A stretch of DNA of 64,000 bases from Bacteroidota bacterium (GCA_030706735.1 JAUZNZ010000021.1:1-64000); one strand, 5' to 3'. Shown: positions 15,292 through 24,910, counted from the stretch's first letter. The notes: a model not told the origin generated them from the letters alone. Numbers and translations: made by a program.

Positions 15292-17400
15292 ATGAATATT
15301 TTTCCGGGAGATCCATACCCCCTCGGTTCTTTCTGGGACGGCAATGGAGTCAATTTCTCTATTTATTCACGCCACTCCACCGGGGTAGAGCTCTGCCTGT
15401 TCCATCAGGCAAAAGGAGAAAGCGAATTCAAGCGTATAGCCCTCACCGAACGTACCCATGACATCTGGCATATTTACGTTCCCGGACTGGGTCCGGGCCA
15501 ATTATACGGCTATCGGGTAGATGGGCCATTCGATCCCGGCGAGGGCTACCGCTTCAACCGGAACAAATTGCTGCTTGATCCCTATGCAAAGGCATTCTGC
15601 CACGTGATCGATTGGCATGACTCGATGTTTGGCTATGAGATCGGCAAGGACGATCTCAGTTTCAGTACGTCTGACAGTGCCCCCTATGCGCCGAAGTCGG
15701 TCGTCATCGACCACCGCTTCGATTGGGATGAGGACCGCCCTCCCAGGATATCCTATCATAATACGATTGTATATGAGGCGCATGTCAAAGGGTTTACGCA
15801 TCTATTTCCGGGTATCCCGGAAGAGATCCGGGGTACCTATGCCGGAGTCGCCCACCCCGAAGTGATCAATTACCTGAAAAAACTGGGCATCACGGCGATC
15901 GAATTCATGCCCGTCCAGCAGTCTGTCCCCGACCGGCATCTGATCGAAAAAGGGTTGACCAATTATTGGGGATATAATACCATCGGCTATTTCGCCCCCG
16001 ACATCCGCTTTTATAGCGGCCGGGAGATGGGCGGGCAGGTGGCCGAGTTTAAGAACATGGTGAAGGAACTGCACAAGGCGGGCATCGAGGTCTTCCTCGA
16101 CGTCGTTTATAATCATACGGCCGAAGGCAACCAGATGGGCCCCACGCTGGCCTTTCGTGGCATCGACAATGCGGAATATTACCGGCTTTCAGACGACAAG
16201 CGCTACTACCATGATTTTACCGGCACGGGAAATACGCTCGACGCGCGCCTTCCCAATGTATTGATGCTGATCATGGACAGCCTGCGTTACTGGGTGCTGG
16301 ACATGCATGTCGACGGCTTTCGCTTTGATCTCGCTACCGCGTTGGTGCGCGAGCTTCACGACGTAGACCGCCTGAGCGCCTTCTTTAATATTATTTACCA
16401 GGATCCCGTGATCTCCCAGGTAAAGCTCATCGCGGAACCCTGGGATATCGGCGAAGGAGGATACCAGGTCGGTGGCTTCCCCCCGGGCTGGGGCGAATGG
16501 AATGACAAATACCGTGATTGTATGCGCGATTACTGGCGCGGAGCGGAAAGCATGCTCGCGGAGTTTGCCGAACGATTTACCGGAAGCTCGGACATGTATA
16601 AGAATGATAACCGCAACCCCACCGCCAGCATTAATTTTATTACGGCCCACGACGGCATGACCCTCCATGACCTGGTGTCTTACGATCATAAGCACAATGA
16701 AGCGAACAAAGAGGACAACAAGGATGGCCGCGACGAAACCCGCTCCTGGAACTGTGGCGTCGAAGGCCCGACGGACGATCCGGGGATCAATGCCCTTCGC
16801 GCCCGGCAAAAACAGAATTTCCTGACTACGCTGCTGTTATCCCAGGGAGTACCCATGTTGCAGGCCGGCGACGAGCTGGGTCGTACGCAATTGGGCAACA
16901 ATAATGCCTATTGTCAGGATAGCGAAATATCCTGGATCGATTGGAGCAAGGCCGACCAGGCTCTCATTGAATTCACCTCCCGGCTCATCGGATTGCGTAA
17001 GGATCACCCGGCCCTGTCCCGTAAACACTGGTTCAAAGGCAGGCCGGTACGCAGGTCCGGTCCCGGCGATATCGCCTGGTTTCTGCCCGACGCATCGGAA
17101 CTGACGGAAGAACACTGGAAACAGGATTTCGCCAAATCCCTCGCCATATTCCTCGATGGAGAAGGCCTGCATGCGGTCGATCCCGAAGGCCGGCCCGTGA
17201 AGGACAGCAGTTTCTACATCATTTTCAATGCATACCATGACGCGGTAGAGTACAAGATACCGCCCGAAAAATATGGCCGGCAATGGGAAAAGCTGCTTAT
17301 GACGGGGAATGGTTCTGCAATGGAAAAGGCGACCTATCGATCCGGCGACCTGGTCCACGTCGAAGGTAGGACGGTCATTGTATTGGAACGGACGGACTGA
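15292..17400 (+). CDS. glgX: Glycogen debranching enzyme GlgX/TreX (isoamylase-type, GH13_11)
   Basis: GlgX hydrolyses alpha-1,6 branches of glycogen limit dextrins and so supplies linear maltodextrin to TreY. The 702 residues match the family length. An N-terminal CBM48-like domain (PLGSFWDGNGVNFSIYS) precedes the GH13 barrel. Catalytic residues are in DGFRFDLAT (nucleophile near residue 346), IAEPWDIGEGGYQ (acid/base Glu near 381) and TAHDGMTLHDL (Asp near 453). The stop overlaps the end of the minus-strand treZ copy by 26 bases. Its place near treZ-treY supports a glycogen-to-trehalose (TreX-TreY-TreZ) route. Confidence 0.95.
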   Translation: MNIFPGDPYPLGSFWDGNGVNFSIYSRHSTGVELCLFHQAKGESEFKRIALTERTHDIWHIYVPGLGPGQLYGYRVDGPFDPGEGYRFNRNKLLLDPYAKAFCHVIDWHDSMFGYEIGKDDLSFSTSDSAPYAPKSVVIDHRFDWDEDRPPRISYHNTIVYEAHVKGFTHLFPGIPEEIRGTYAGVAHPEVINYLKKLGITAIEFMPVQQSVPDRHLIEKGLTNYWGYNTIGYFAPDIRFYSGREMGGQVAEFKNMVKELHKAGIEVFLDVVYNHTAEGNQMGPTLAFRGIDNAEYYRLSDDKRYYHDFTGTGNTLDARLPNVLMLIMDSLRYWVLDMHVDGFRFDLATALVRELHDVDRLSAFFNIIYQDPVISQVKLIAEPWDIGEGGYQVGGFPPGWGEWNDKYRDCMRDYWRGAESMLAEFAERFTGSSDMYKNDNRNPTASINFITAHDGMTLHDLVSYDHKHNEANKEDNKDGRDETRSWNCGVEGPTDDPGINALRARQKQNFLTTLLLSQGVPMLQAGDELGRTQLGNNNAYCQDSEISWIDWSKADQALIEFTSRLIGLRKDHPALSRKHWFKGRPVRRSGPGDIAWFLPDASELTEEHWKQDFAKSLAIFLDGEGLHAVDPEGRPVKDSSFYIIFNAYHDAVEYKIPPEKYGRQWEKLLMTGNGSAMEKATYRSGDLVHVEGRTVIVLERTD

Positions 17401-19294
17401 CCACAACGGACTCATAGACCATCAAGCCCAAAGGCGCGATAAGGATGCGGCTGCCTGGCCGGATCGGGCTCTCATTTCGCGTTCCCGTTTCGGCTGTCCG
17501 GTCCGCAGGGCGTATCCATTGTTCTTCCTTCGAATCCAATCGCTTGACCCAGCTTGCCTCTCCGCCAAAAGAGATCGTATAGGGTATCTCCTGTTCGGAG
17601 AGGTTGAACAGGCATAGCAGGTGCTGTTCGCCATCTCGTCCGGTCCGGCAGATGGCCAGGCCGGATCGCTCGATCAGGTCGACCCGAAGGTTGTCCTTGG
17701 ACAGGTCCTTCAGGAGGCGGTTTTCCCTCCTTAACCGGATCAATTGGCGGTGCCATTCCAGGAGGATGGCATGCTCCCCTTCATTTCGCAGGTTCCACTG
17801 CAATTTGGATTGCAGGAAGACGTTCCGGTCCTGTGGATCGGGCGGCTCTTTATCCCAGCCAAAGCCCGCGAATTGCAGCCTTCGTCCTGCCTTCAGATCT
17901 TCCACCACCTGCTTTTCTCCGTAGTCCGAAAAAAAATAGAAAGGCGCTCGTTCGCCATATTCCTCTCCCATGAATAGCAACGGAATATAGGGCGAGAGCA
18001 GTACCGCCCCCGCAGCCAGTTTCAATCGCTCGAAGTTCACCAGGGCAGCGAGACGCTCCCCGCCGGGCCGATTGCCGGGCAGATCGTGGTTTTGCGAGAA
18101 GACGACGAAGCCCTCTCCCCGCATGCCCGCCGACGAGGCTCCATGTTTGCGCTTCCTGAACTGAACATAGTCCCCGCTATGAACATACCCGTCCTTGAAT
18201 GCCTTCGCCAATTGCTCCAGCCGCCCGAAGTCCCTGTAGTGTCCGAGGCCTTCCGGATCGAGAAAGACATACAGCGCATGATGAAAGTCGTCCAGCCACT
18301 GCGCGTCGAATCCCCATCCCCCCACGTCGGGAGGCCGGATTACGCGGGGACTGTTCAGATCGCTTTCCGCTACCATATACAAGGGCCGGCCGGCGACCCG
18401 CATCAGTTCCCTTACCCGGCTATGCAATTCTTCCCAGATCGATAGGGCATTGCGGTCATATATTTCATGGATCGCGTCGAAACGGAGCCCGTCCAAATGG
18501 TAGTTCACGAACCAGTGCAGCACGTTGCCGATGACATAGTCACGCACCCCGTCCGACCAGGGGCCATCGAAGTTCAGGGCCCTCCCCCAGGGAGTGTGAT
18601 AGTTCGACGTGAAATAAGGGGCGAACCGATCGAGATAGTTGCCTTCCGGTCCAAAATGATTGAACACCACATCCAGGAATACCGACAGGCCGCGTGCATG
18701 ACAGGCATCGACGAGGCGCTTCAATCCGTCCGGACCACCGTAGGAGTTCTGTACCGCATAGGGATAAACGCCGTCATAGCCCCAATTTCGTTCCCCGGGG
18801 AATTGATTGACGGGCATGAGCTCGATGGCATTGATCCCGAGAGCGGCCAGTTGATCCAGTTTGGGGATGATCGCGTCGAAACTCCCTTCACGGGTAAAGG
18901 TCCCCACATGCAATTCGTAAAAGATCAGTTCATTGAACGGTAATCCATGCCAGGTTCCGTCCCGCCAGGTATGATCGCGGTGATCGACCACCGCAGAAGG
19001 TCCATGAATGCCCATCGGTTGATGATGAGAACCGGGGTCGGGAAGATCACTCATTCCGTCAGGTTGGAAGTAATACAAATCACCCGAAACGACGCCCTCG
19101 ATCTCCGCCGTGAAGGTCCCCCACCTGTCCTTTTGCATGGGCACCAGCCGGCCCTGTTGAGCTACCCGGTCCGGGGATCCCGGCGCATGGCCGCGACCTT
19201 CGCCAACGTTCGCGAGGCGTAAGATCATGCGTTCCTTCTCCGGCGCCCAGACGCTGAACAGGCATGATCCCTTATCCGTGATCTCGGCGCTCAT
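17375..19294 (-). CDS. Second malto-oligosyltrehalose trehalohydrolase-like protein (TreZ paralogue)
   Basis: This 639-residue GH13 protein follows the same plan as treZ: N-terminal sandwich (FSVWAPEKERMILRL), barrel and C-terminal beta domain, and the TreZ-specific NHFGPEGNYL and PLLFMGEEYGE segments. The catalytic triad is retained: GLRFDAIHEIYD (near residue 271), MVAESDLN (near 308) and the Asp in QNHDLPGNR (near 402). The last block differs from the usual HDQxGNR, with Leu-Pro in place of Gln-Ile. The frame is open to 19495, but the start at 19294 overlaps the stop of the upstream alpha-glucosidase gene as ATGA, so the two are translationally coupled. It could act on a different maltooligosyl substrate than the first copy; that is an inference. 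Confidence 0.88.
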   Translation of the reverse strand: MSAEITDKGSCLFSVWAPEKERMILRLANVGEGRGHAPGSPDRVAQQGRLVPMQKDRWGTFTAEIEGVVSGDLYYFQPDGMSDLPDPGSHHQPMGIHGPSAVVDHRDHTWRDGTWHGLPFNELIFYELHVGTFTREGSFDAIIPKLDQLAALGINAIELMPVNQFPGERNWGYDGVYPYAVQNSYGGPDGLKRLVDACHARGLSVFLDVVFNHFGPEGNYLDRFAPYFTSNYHTPWGRALNFDGPWSDGVRDYVIGNVLHWFVNYHLDGLRFDAIHEIYDRNALSIWEELHSRVRELMRVAGRPLYMVAESDLNSPRVIRPPDVGGWGFDAQWLDDFHHALYVFLDPEGLGHYRDFGRLEQLAKAFKDGYVHSGDYVQFRKRKHGASSAGMRGEGFVVFSQNHDLPGNRPGGERLAALVNFERLKLAAGAVLLSPYIPLLFMGEEYGERAPFYFFSDYGEKQVVEDLKAGRRLQFAGFGWDKEPPDPQDRNVFLQSKLQWNLRNEGEHAILLEWHRQLIRLRRENRLLKDLSKDNLRVDLIERSGLAICRTGRDGEQHLLCLFNLSEQEIPYTISFGGEASWVKRLDSKEEQWIRPADRTAETGTRNESPIRPGSRILIAPLGLMVYESVVVSPSVPIQ

Positions 19295-20964
19295 GATGGA
19301 CGCACTGGCGTTGTTGCAGCAGACAGGCTCCCCGGTATACTGCTCGTTTGAAATGCCCAGGATTCGAGGCGTATGACCATTCCCTCGTCGCCGCTCAGGG
19401 GGATCGAGTCCGCCACCACGCTCTTTTCCTGCTCCGGGAACGTGTCGATTTCGATCACGCCGCCGAAGCGTATTGTCGAAGGGGTAAAGTAACAAGGTCG
19501 GTGGCTCAGGTTGAGAACGATCAGGAAGGCGTCGGCGTCCTCCGACTGGCGGATGTAAGCGAGCATTTGCTTGTCGGAATAGACGGGTTGGTAACGTCCT
19601 GCCCGCAGGGAAGCTTCCTGTGTCCGCAAGTCGATAAGGCGCTTATAAAGGGTCAGGGTGGAATAGCGGTCGTTTTGCTGCACTTGTACGTTGTCCCGCC
19701 CGAATACCTTGTCCAGGCGTAACCACGGCTTTCCGCCCGTGAACCCGGCATGGCGACTATTATCCCACTGCATCGGCGTGCGCGCGGGATCACGGCTCAG
19801 GTTCTTGTCGGGCATATTTAGTCCCTGTGGGTCCTGCACCTCGCCGAAAGGAATGGGCACGTCCCGCATCCCGATCTCTTCGCCGTAATACATCGTCGGA
19901 GTACCCCGCAGCGTCAGCAGTAACATGGCACAGATCCTGGCCTGCTGTAGCCCGATCCGGCTGCTGATGCGTGGCTGGTCATGGTTGCCGGTCACCCAGT
20001 TCGGCCATGCCCCCGGCGGCAATGCCCCCTCGTACTCGTCGATGGAGGCCGCAATTTGTTCCGGGGCCCAGGGCAGGGCGATCAGCATAAAGTTAAAGGG
20101 AAGGTGCGCCTCCCGTTCATTAATGCCATAATAAGCGACCAATTTATGGATCGGCAGGTAGATCTCCGCAATCATCATGCGCTCTTCGTAACCGTCCAAC
20201 AGGCTGCGCATTCTGGCCGTGATCTCGTGCATCTCCGGCTGGTCGGTCGAGTAAACGGGAAGCAATTGATTGTAGGTAGGCATGGTCTCCTCGTAATCCG
20301 GGTTTCGCGGGTTATCGCGCAACTGCAGGTCTTTGATAAGATGCCACATGGCATCAATGCGAAAACCATCGACACCCTTGTCCAGCCAGAACCGCATGAC
20401 GTCGTGCATGGCCCGCTCCACTTCCGGATTCCGCCAGTTCAGATCGGGCTGCTTTACCAAAAAGGCATGGTAGTAATACTGCCCCGTTTTTTCGTCCCAT
20501 TCCCATCCGCTGCCCCCGAATACGCTCAACCAGTTATTGGGCGGGCTCCCATCGGGCCGGGCATCATGCCAGATGTACCAATCCCTCTTGGGATTGTCGC
20601 GTGAAGATCTGGACTCGAGGAACCAGGGATGCTCATCCGAACTATGGTTGGGCACCAGGTCCAGGATCATCTTCATCCCCGCAGCATGCACCCGGTCCAG
20701 CAGTTCGTCGAATTCCGCCATCGTCCCGAAGGAGGGCCAGATACCCTGGTAGTCTGAAATGTCATAGCCGAAATCCGCCATGGGGGACGGATAGATGGGC
20801 GAGATCCAGATGGCTCTGACCCCCAGCCATTTGAGATAGTCCAGCCGGTTCATGATCCCGCGCAGGTCGCCTACGCCGTCATCATTGCTGTCCTGGAAAG
20901 AGCGCGGATAGATCTGATAAATAATTCCATCTTGCCACCACAGGTATTCAGGTTGAGCATGCAT
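19291..20964 (-). CDS. Alpha-glucosidase / oligosaccharide-acting GH13 enzyme
   Basis: The 557-residue protein begins with WWQDGIIYQIYPRSFQDSN, the standard opening of GH13 alpha-glucosidases, oligo-1,6-glucosidases and related enzymes. The catalytic elements are DGFRIDAMW (nucleophile near residue 204), MIAEIYLP (Glu near 266) and TGNHDQPR (Asp near 328); TMYYGEEIGM follows. There is no signal peptide, so it acts in the cytoplasm on maltodextrin or other alpha-glucosides, possibly the short oligosaccharides left by TreY/TreZ/GlgX. The exact specificity cannot be fixed by eye. Its stop overlaps the start of the second treZ by four bases. Confidence 0.9.
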   Translation of the reverse strand: MHAQPEYLWWQDGIIYQIYPRSFQDSNDDGVGDLRGIMNRLDYLKWLGVRAIWISPIYPSPMADFGYDISDYQGIWPSFGTMAEFDELLDRVHAAGMKMILDLVPNHSSDEHPWFLESRSSRDNPKRDWYIWHDARPDGSPPNNWLSVFGGSGWEWDEKTGQYYYHAFLVKQPDLNWRNPEVERAMHDVMRFWLDKGVDGFRIDAMWHLIKDLQLRDNPRNPDYEETMPTYNQLLPVYSTDQPEMHEITARMRSLLDGYEERMMIAEIYLPIHKLVAYYGINEREAHLPFNFMLIALPWAPEQIAASIDEYEGALPPGAWPNWVTGNHDQPRISSRIGLQQARICAMLLLTLRGTPTMYYGEEIGMRDVPIPFGEVQDPQGLNMPDKNLSRDPARTPMQWDNSRHAGFTGGKPWLRLDKVFGRDNVQVQQNDRYSTLTLYKRLIDLRTQEASLRAGRYQPVYSDKQMLAYIRQSEDADAFLIVLNLSHRPCYFTPSTIRFGGVIEIDTFPEQEKSVVADSIPLSGDEGMVIRLESWAFQTSSIPGSLSAATTPVRPS

Positions 20965-21037
20965 GATTGCCTCTATGCAACGAAAATGCCAGCCTGCCTG
21001 GCATGATTTTGCCTATCGGTGAACAAAAATCGCATTC

Positions 21038-23437
21038 GTGAGAATAACGGCTCTGGTCCTGTTCGCTCAGCTCTTCCTCGGTACCATCGCATTCCCGCAG
21101 TCTCGCGTCCAATTTTCCCTGGATACGGTCATGCACCGGATCGATAATATGCACCTCACCCTCAACCGCATTAATGATTTTCAGGAACAGGGCTTCGACA
21201 CGCGCAGGGTGGAGCAGCAATTACCCGGGATTCGGGAAAATTTGCAGGTCATAGAAGTCAATATCTCCCCGGATAATAATGTACCGGACATCAAGAACCT
21301 CCAGCTGTTTGCGATCATGTTGAATACCATCAGACAGCAATTGGAGGAGTGGCGCACTTCGCTCTTCAGGTTTAATAACGACCTGATCAATATGAATGCG
21401 GAGATCGGGGCATTCACCAGGGATTCTGTGATACGGCAACTGGTCAAGGATAGCGTGTACCGGAAAATGTACACGGACGAAGTGCGGACGCTGGAACAAA
21501 AGTGGGTAGCCGCGGCAAAAGCGACGCAATCCAACCTGGCACGGATAAATCGGTTGCAGTCCGCCGTTTCCGAGGAATATTTTCAAACCGTCGACCTCCG
21601 GAATAAGGTCATCATCATGAAACGTGACCTGACGGCCAGACTGCTCAGCAAAGAGTTTGGCTACCTGTGGCAACCGGGGAACGGCATCGATTCCGGCGCA
21701 CAGGCAGCCCAAATGGCCGTCCGGACCTATCGGGGCCAGCGAGGTCTGATGGCTTATTATATACGCACCAACTGGGATAACTACCTGCTCGTGCTCGCAA
21801 TAGGTCTCCTCTTCTTCTATTGGGTCTGGCACAACTTCCGCATTCTTCGCAGGACCCCTGGGACGCAGATCTCGGTCAGTCCATCCGATAACCAGGTATC
21901 CATCCGCCAGGCCGCCGACCCCCAAAACGCAAGCCAGCCCGCCGGCGACGGCCGGAACCCCAACCGGCCGGATCTCTATCTCCACTACCTCCATCCGCTC
22001 CCCATATTGTCAAGTCTGGCCGTTATTCTCAACATCGTGCCTTTCTTCGACCTGGATGCCCCCGCGATATACATACAGCTTGTACAGGGGCTCTTATTGC
22101 TCGTGCTTAGCATGATGTTCTGGAGACGCTGGACGCGACGGTATTTCGGCCACTGGATCCTCCTGGCCTTGCTATTCGTTTTGTTCTCGGCGACCGGGGC
22201 CTTGCTGGTCCCCTTCATGAATATCCGTATTTTTCTGCTGGGCCTGAACATTCTGTCTGCCACGCTGGGCTACAAGGCCGCAAAACGGATCACGAAGGTC
22301 GTTTGTTTTCCACGCATCGTAAAGATCGTGGCGGTCGTTTACCTGGTATTAAATCTCCTGGCCATTCTTTGTAACCTCTTCGGCCGCCTCAGCCTGGCAA
22401 AGTTCTTCAGTTCTTCCGCCATCTTTGGCCTGGTGCAGATCGTCGGATTGTCGGTATTCATCGAATGCCTGCTGGAGACCCTGTCCCTGCAAGGCGCCGT
22501 GGCCAGGGCAGGGAATGTCACGGGCAAGTCGGCATTCGTCTTTGACAAAATGCAGAAGGGGGCATTCCGCGCATTGTTGGTCTTTTCAATATTTACCTGG
22601 GTCGTCGTCTTCGCAATAAATATGAATATCTACGACCCGCTCTACCTCAAATTGACGCGCCTGTTGAATGCTACGAAAACCTTCGGCAGCATTTCCTTCC
22701 GCCTTGGCAACCTGTTTATCTTCGTGATCATCGTTTACTTGTCCAACGTCCTGCAAAAATATGTGGGATACCTTTTCGGCGCAACCGACGAACATGCCAT
22801 GCCAGCAGGCGGCAAAAAGGGTTCCCGCCTCGTGATGACCCGCCTGATCCTGATCATCTGCGGGTTTCTCCTTGCCATCGGCGCGTCCGGATTGCCGATC
22901 GACAAGATCACGATCGTCCTTGGCGCCCTGGGCGTAGGCATCGGCCTGGGCCTGCAAACCATCGTCAATAGCCTGGTCTCAGGCATCATTCTCATTTTCG
23001 AACGCCCGTTCCAGATCGGCGATTATATTGAATTGAATGGGAAAAAAGGCATCGTTCGCGATATCGGCATTCGTTCCAGCCGGTTGGTTACGGAGGAAGG
23101 TACCGAGATCATCATGCCCAATGGCGACCTTCTCGCGGGAGAAGTGATCAATTGGACCGTGAGGAATAATCAGGTGAGGATCGAGGTCCCCTTGACGGTG
23201 GAAGCCGGTCATCCGTTCGAAGACATCGTGGCGATCGTGCATGAGGCACTGGACGGGCACAAGGATCTGTCCGGCGAGAACAAGCCCCGGATCCTCCTTA
23301 CCACGGCGACGGAGAAATCGACCGGCTTCACCGTATCCGTCTGGGTGGCCAATATCAGCCAGATCCAGACGATCAAGAGCGAGGTGCTGAGCCTGCTTTA
23401 TCAGAAATTCAGGGAAAAAGGGATCAGGATAGCCTGA
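21038..23437 (+). CDS. Large MscS-family mechanosensitive ion channel
   Basis: The protein of 799 residues starts at GTG 21038; no ATG in frame precedes a better start. Residues 1-20 form a signal peptide (ending AFPQS). Residues ~20-230 are a periplasmic helical region, followed by many hydrophobic segments (about 245-620) and a canonical MscS domain at ~625-795: GLGLQTIVNSLVSGIILIFE (pore helix and hinge) then ERPFQIGDYIELNG and PNGDLLAGEVINW. This resembles the large MscK/YbdG-like channels, which release solutes during osmotic downshock. It is divergent from the alpha-glucosidase. Its 3' end overlaps the next, minus-strand gene by 14 bases. Confidence 0.91.
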   Translation: MRITALVLFAQLFLGTIAFPQSRVQFSLDTVMHRIDNMHLTLNRINDFQEQGFDTRRVEQQLPGIRENLQVIEVNISPDNNVPDIKNLQLFAIMLNTIRQQLEEWRTSLFRFNNDLINMNAEIGAFTRDSVIRQLVKDSVYRKMYTDEVRTLEQKWVAAAKATQSNLARINRLQSAVSEEYFQTVDLRNKVIIMKRDLTARLLSKEFGYLWQPGNGIDSGAQAAQMAVRTYRGQRGLMAYYIRTNWDNYLLVLAIGLLFFYWVWHNFRILRRTPGTQISVSPSDNQVSIRQAADPQNASQPAGDGRNPNRPDLYLHYLHPLPILSSLAVILNIVPFFDLDAPAIYIQLVQGLLLLVLSMMFWRRWTRRYFGHWILLALLFVLFSATGALLVPFMNIRIFLLGLNILSATLGYKAAKRITKVVCFPRIVKIVAVVYLVLNLLAILCNLFGRLSLAKFFSSSAIFGLVQIVGLSVFIECLLETLSLQGAVARAGNVTGKSAFVFDKMQKGAFRALLVFSIFTWVVVFAINMNIYDPLYLKLTRLLNATKTFGSISFRLGNLFIFVIIVYLSNVLQKYVGYLFGATDEHAMPAGGKKGSRLVMTRLILIICGFLLAIGASGLPIDKITIVLGALGVGIGLGLQTIVNSLVSGIILIFERPFQIGDYIELNGKKGIVRDIGIRSSRLVTEEGTEIIMPNGDLLAGEVINWTVRNNQVRIEVPLTVEAGHPFEDIVAIVHEALDGHKDLSGENKPRILLTTATEKSTGFTVSVWVANISQIQTIKSEVLSLLYQKFREKGIRIA

Positions 23438-24119
23438 CGCCCACGTTTTCCATGAAGTGCTTGAACCCGACAATGTCCTTTCGGATGCTGTGTCGCGTGG
23501 CCGGGGTCATCAGCCTCGATACTTCTTCTCCGATGGTGCCAAGCGGCGCACGATAGGTGATCATGACGTCGATACGCGTTCCCATGGAAGGAGTATCGGT
23601 AAAATTCACTTTCCCGGCATTTTCGATGGACGCATCCGGCAGGGATTTCCAGGAGAGCTCACTGTCCTTCACATCTTTGACGATCTCCGCATTCCAATGC
23701 AACATACCCATACCCCCCGGCAGCTTGGCTACCCACGATGAGGTCCTGTCGTCGATCTCCCTGACCGATTCCAGGTGCTTCATGAATAAGGGCAGGTTCT
23801 CCAGGTGCCTCCAGAAAGAGTATACTTCGCTTCTCGGCCGGTTCACGATCACACTGGTTCGTATGTTGATATTCTTCGACCCCTCGTGCCGGCTCTCCCG
23901 CATCGCATAAACCGGGCAATGTCCCGTCACGGCCCTGTAGAGCAAATACCCGCCTCCTAATAGCAACAGGCTCCCTGCCTTATGTTTCCTGATCGTATGA
24001 TACAGGAGTAGTCCCCCGGCGACGGCCGAAATGATCCGTTCGGGGTTACTGACGTTCACGGATAATCCGCCATGGTTCGATCCTTCCGTTCCGCTTACTG
24101 TTTTTTCACCGTTGAGCAT
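23424..24119 (-). CDS. SRPBCC (START-like) protein with N-terminal DUF2892-like membrane hairpin
   Basis: Residues ~20-70 contain two hydrophobic segments with the DUF2892/YgaP-like pattern (NPERIISAVAGGLLLY, LLLLGGGYLLYRAVTGHCPVY). Residues ~85-230 form a polyketide cyclase/dehydrase (SRPBCC) domain: VIVNRPRSEVYSFWRHLENLPLFMKHLESV is the typical opening and SLPDASIENAGKVNF the typical middle. Such fusions are common in stress-gene neighbourhoods; ligand and function are unknown. It sits between the mechanosensitive channel and the second DUF892 gene. Confidence 0.86.
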   Translation of the reverse strand: MLNGEKTVSGTEGSNHGGLSVNVSNPERIISAVAGGLLLYHTIRKHKAGSLLLLGGGYLLYRAVTGHCPVYAMRESRHEGSKNINIRTSVIVNRPRSEVYSFWRHLENLPLFMKHLESVREIDDRTSSWVAKLPGGMGMLHWNAEIVKDVKDSELSWKSLPDASIENAGKVNFTDTPSMGTRIDVMITYRAPLGTIGEEVSRLMTPATRHSIRKDIVGFKHFMENVGVRLS

Positions 24120-24261
24120 AGTGTAGTTTTCATTAACCGTCGCAAATGCGATACCATGAGTATGTTTTTCCCCATCGCCCCGGACGCCAGGCCGGATATC
24201 GCCTGGTATCCTTGCTTTATCCCCTGGTATGCTTATTTATTGATTATTAAAAAGCTACATT

Positions 24262-24834
24262 ATGCAAAAGACAATGGAAACAGCCGCCAAAGGGCATGCA
24301 GTCGAAGAATTCTTCATGGACATGCTCAAGGATATATATTGGGCCGAAAAACACCTCACGAAGGCGCTGCCTAAGATGAAGGCGGCGGCAACGACGGAAC
24401 AACTCCAAAAGGCGTTCGGCGACCACCTCAAACAGACCGAACAACACGTGACCCGCCTCGAAAAGGCTTTTGAACTGCTGGGTAAACGGGCCCAGGGTAA
24501 AAAATGCGACGCCATGGAAGGGCTGACCAAAGAGGCAGATTCGATGACCGAGGAAACGGAAGACGGATCCCTCACCCGGGATGTGGCGTTGATCGCAGCT
24601 GGGCAAAAAGTGGAACACTATGAGATCGCCACCTACGGGACCCTGGTGCAACTGGCCAGCAACATGCACCTGAACGAAGTGGCCAATCTGCTGGAGCAAA
24701 CCCTGAAGGAAGAAAAGCAGGCGGATAGCCTCCTGACCAATATAGCGGAGAAGAATGTCAACTGGCAGGCCCTGGAAAAAGAGAATGGCGGATCTACCGA
24801 AAAAGAGAATGGCCGATCGAAAGCAAAGAAATGA
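24262..24834 (+). CDS. YciF/DUF892 ferritin-like protein, second copy
   Basis: This 190-residue protein has the full DUF892 domain: EEFFMDMLKDIYWAEKHL near residue 14, HLKQTEQHVTRLEKAFE near 56, and AGQKVEHYEIATYGTL near 115. The Glu and His positions for a ferritin-like di-metal centre appear intact. Unlike the paralogue at 11198-11893 it lacks the basic N-terminal extension but has a Lys/Glu-rich C-terminal tail with a duplicated KENG unit. It is a monocistronic gene with a strong terminator after it. Confidence 0.91.
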   Translation: MQKTMETAAKGHAVEEFFMDMLKDIYWAEKHLTKALPKMKAAATTEQLQKAFGDHLKQTEQHVTRLEKAFELLGKRAQGKKCDAMEGLTKEADSMTEETEDGSLTRDVALIAAGQKVEHYEIATYGTLVQLASNMHLNEVANLLEQTLKEEKQADSLLTNIAEKNVNWQALEKENGGSTEKENGRSKAKK

Positions 24835-24871
24835 AGATTGTGAATGAAAGAGAAGAATGAGAGAATGGATG

Positions 24872-24899
24872 CCACCCCGGGATACCGGGGTGGTTTTTT
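24872..24899 (+). terminator. Intrinsic terminator after the DUF892 gene
   Basis: A perfect nine-base-pair stem, CCACCCCGG (24872-24880) with CCGGGGTGG (24885-24893), has a four-base loop and is followed at once by six T residues (24894-24899). It lies 38 bases after the stop at 24834 and 12 bases before topoisomerase IB. Confidence 0.93.
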
Positions 24900-24910
24900 A
24901 AACAGACCTC

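Noticed and set aside
20999-21012. TGGCATGATTTTGC upstream of the MscS gene, similar to a sigma-54 promoter.
   Set aside because: The gap between GG and GC is nine bases, while sigma-54 requires ten, so it does not fit.
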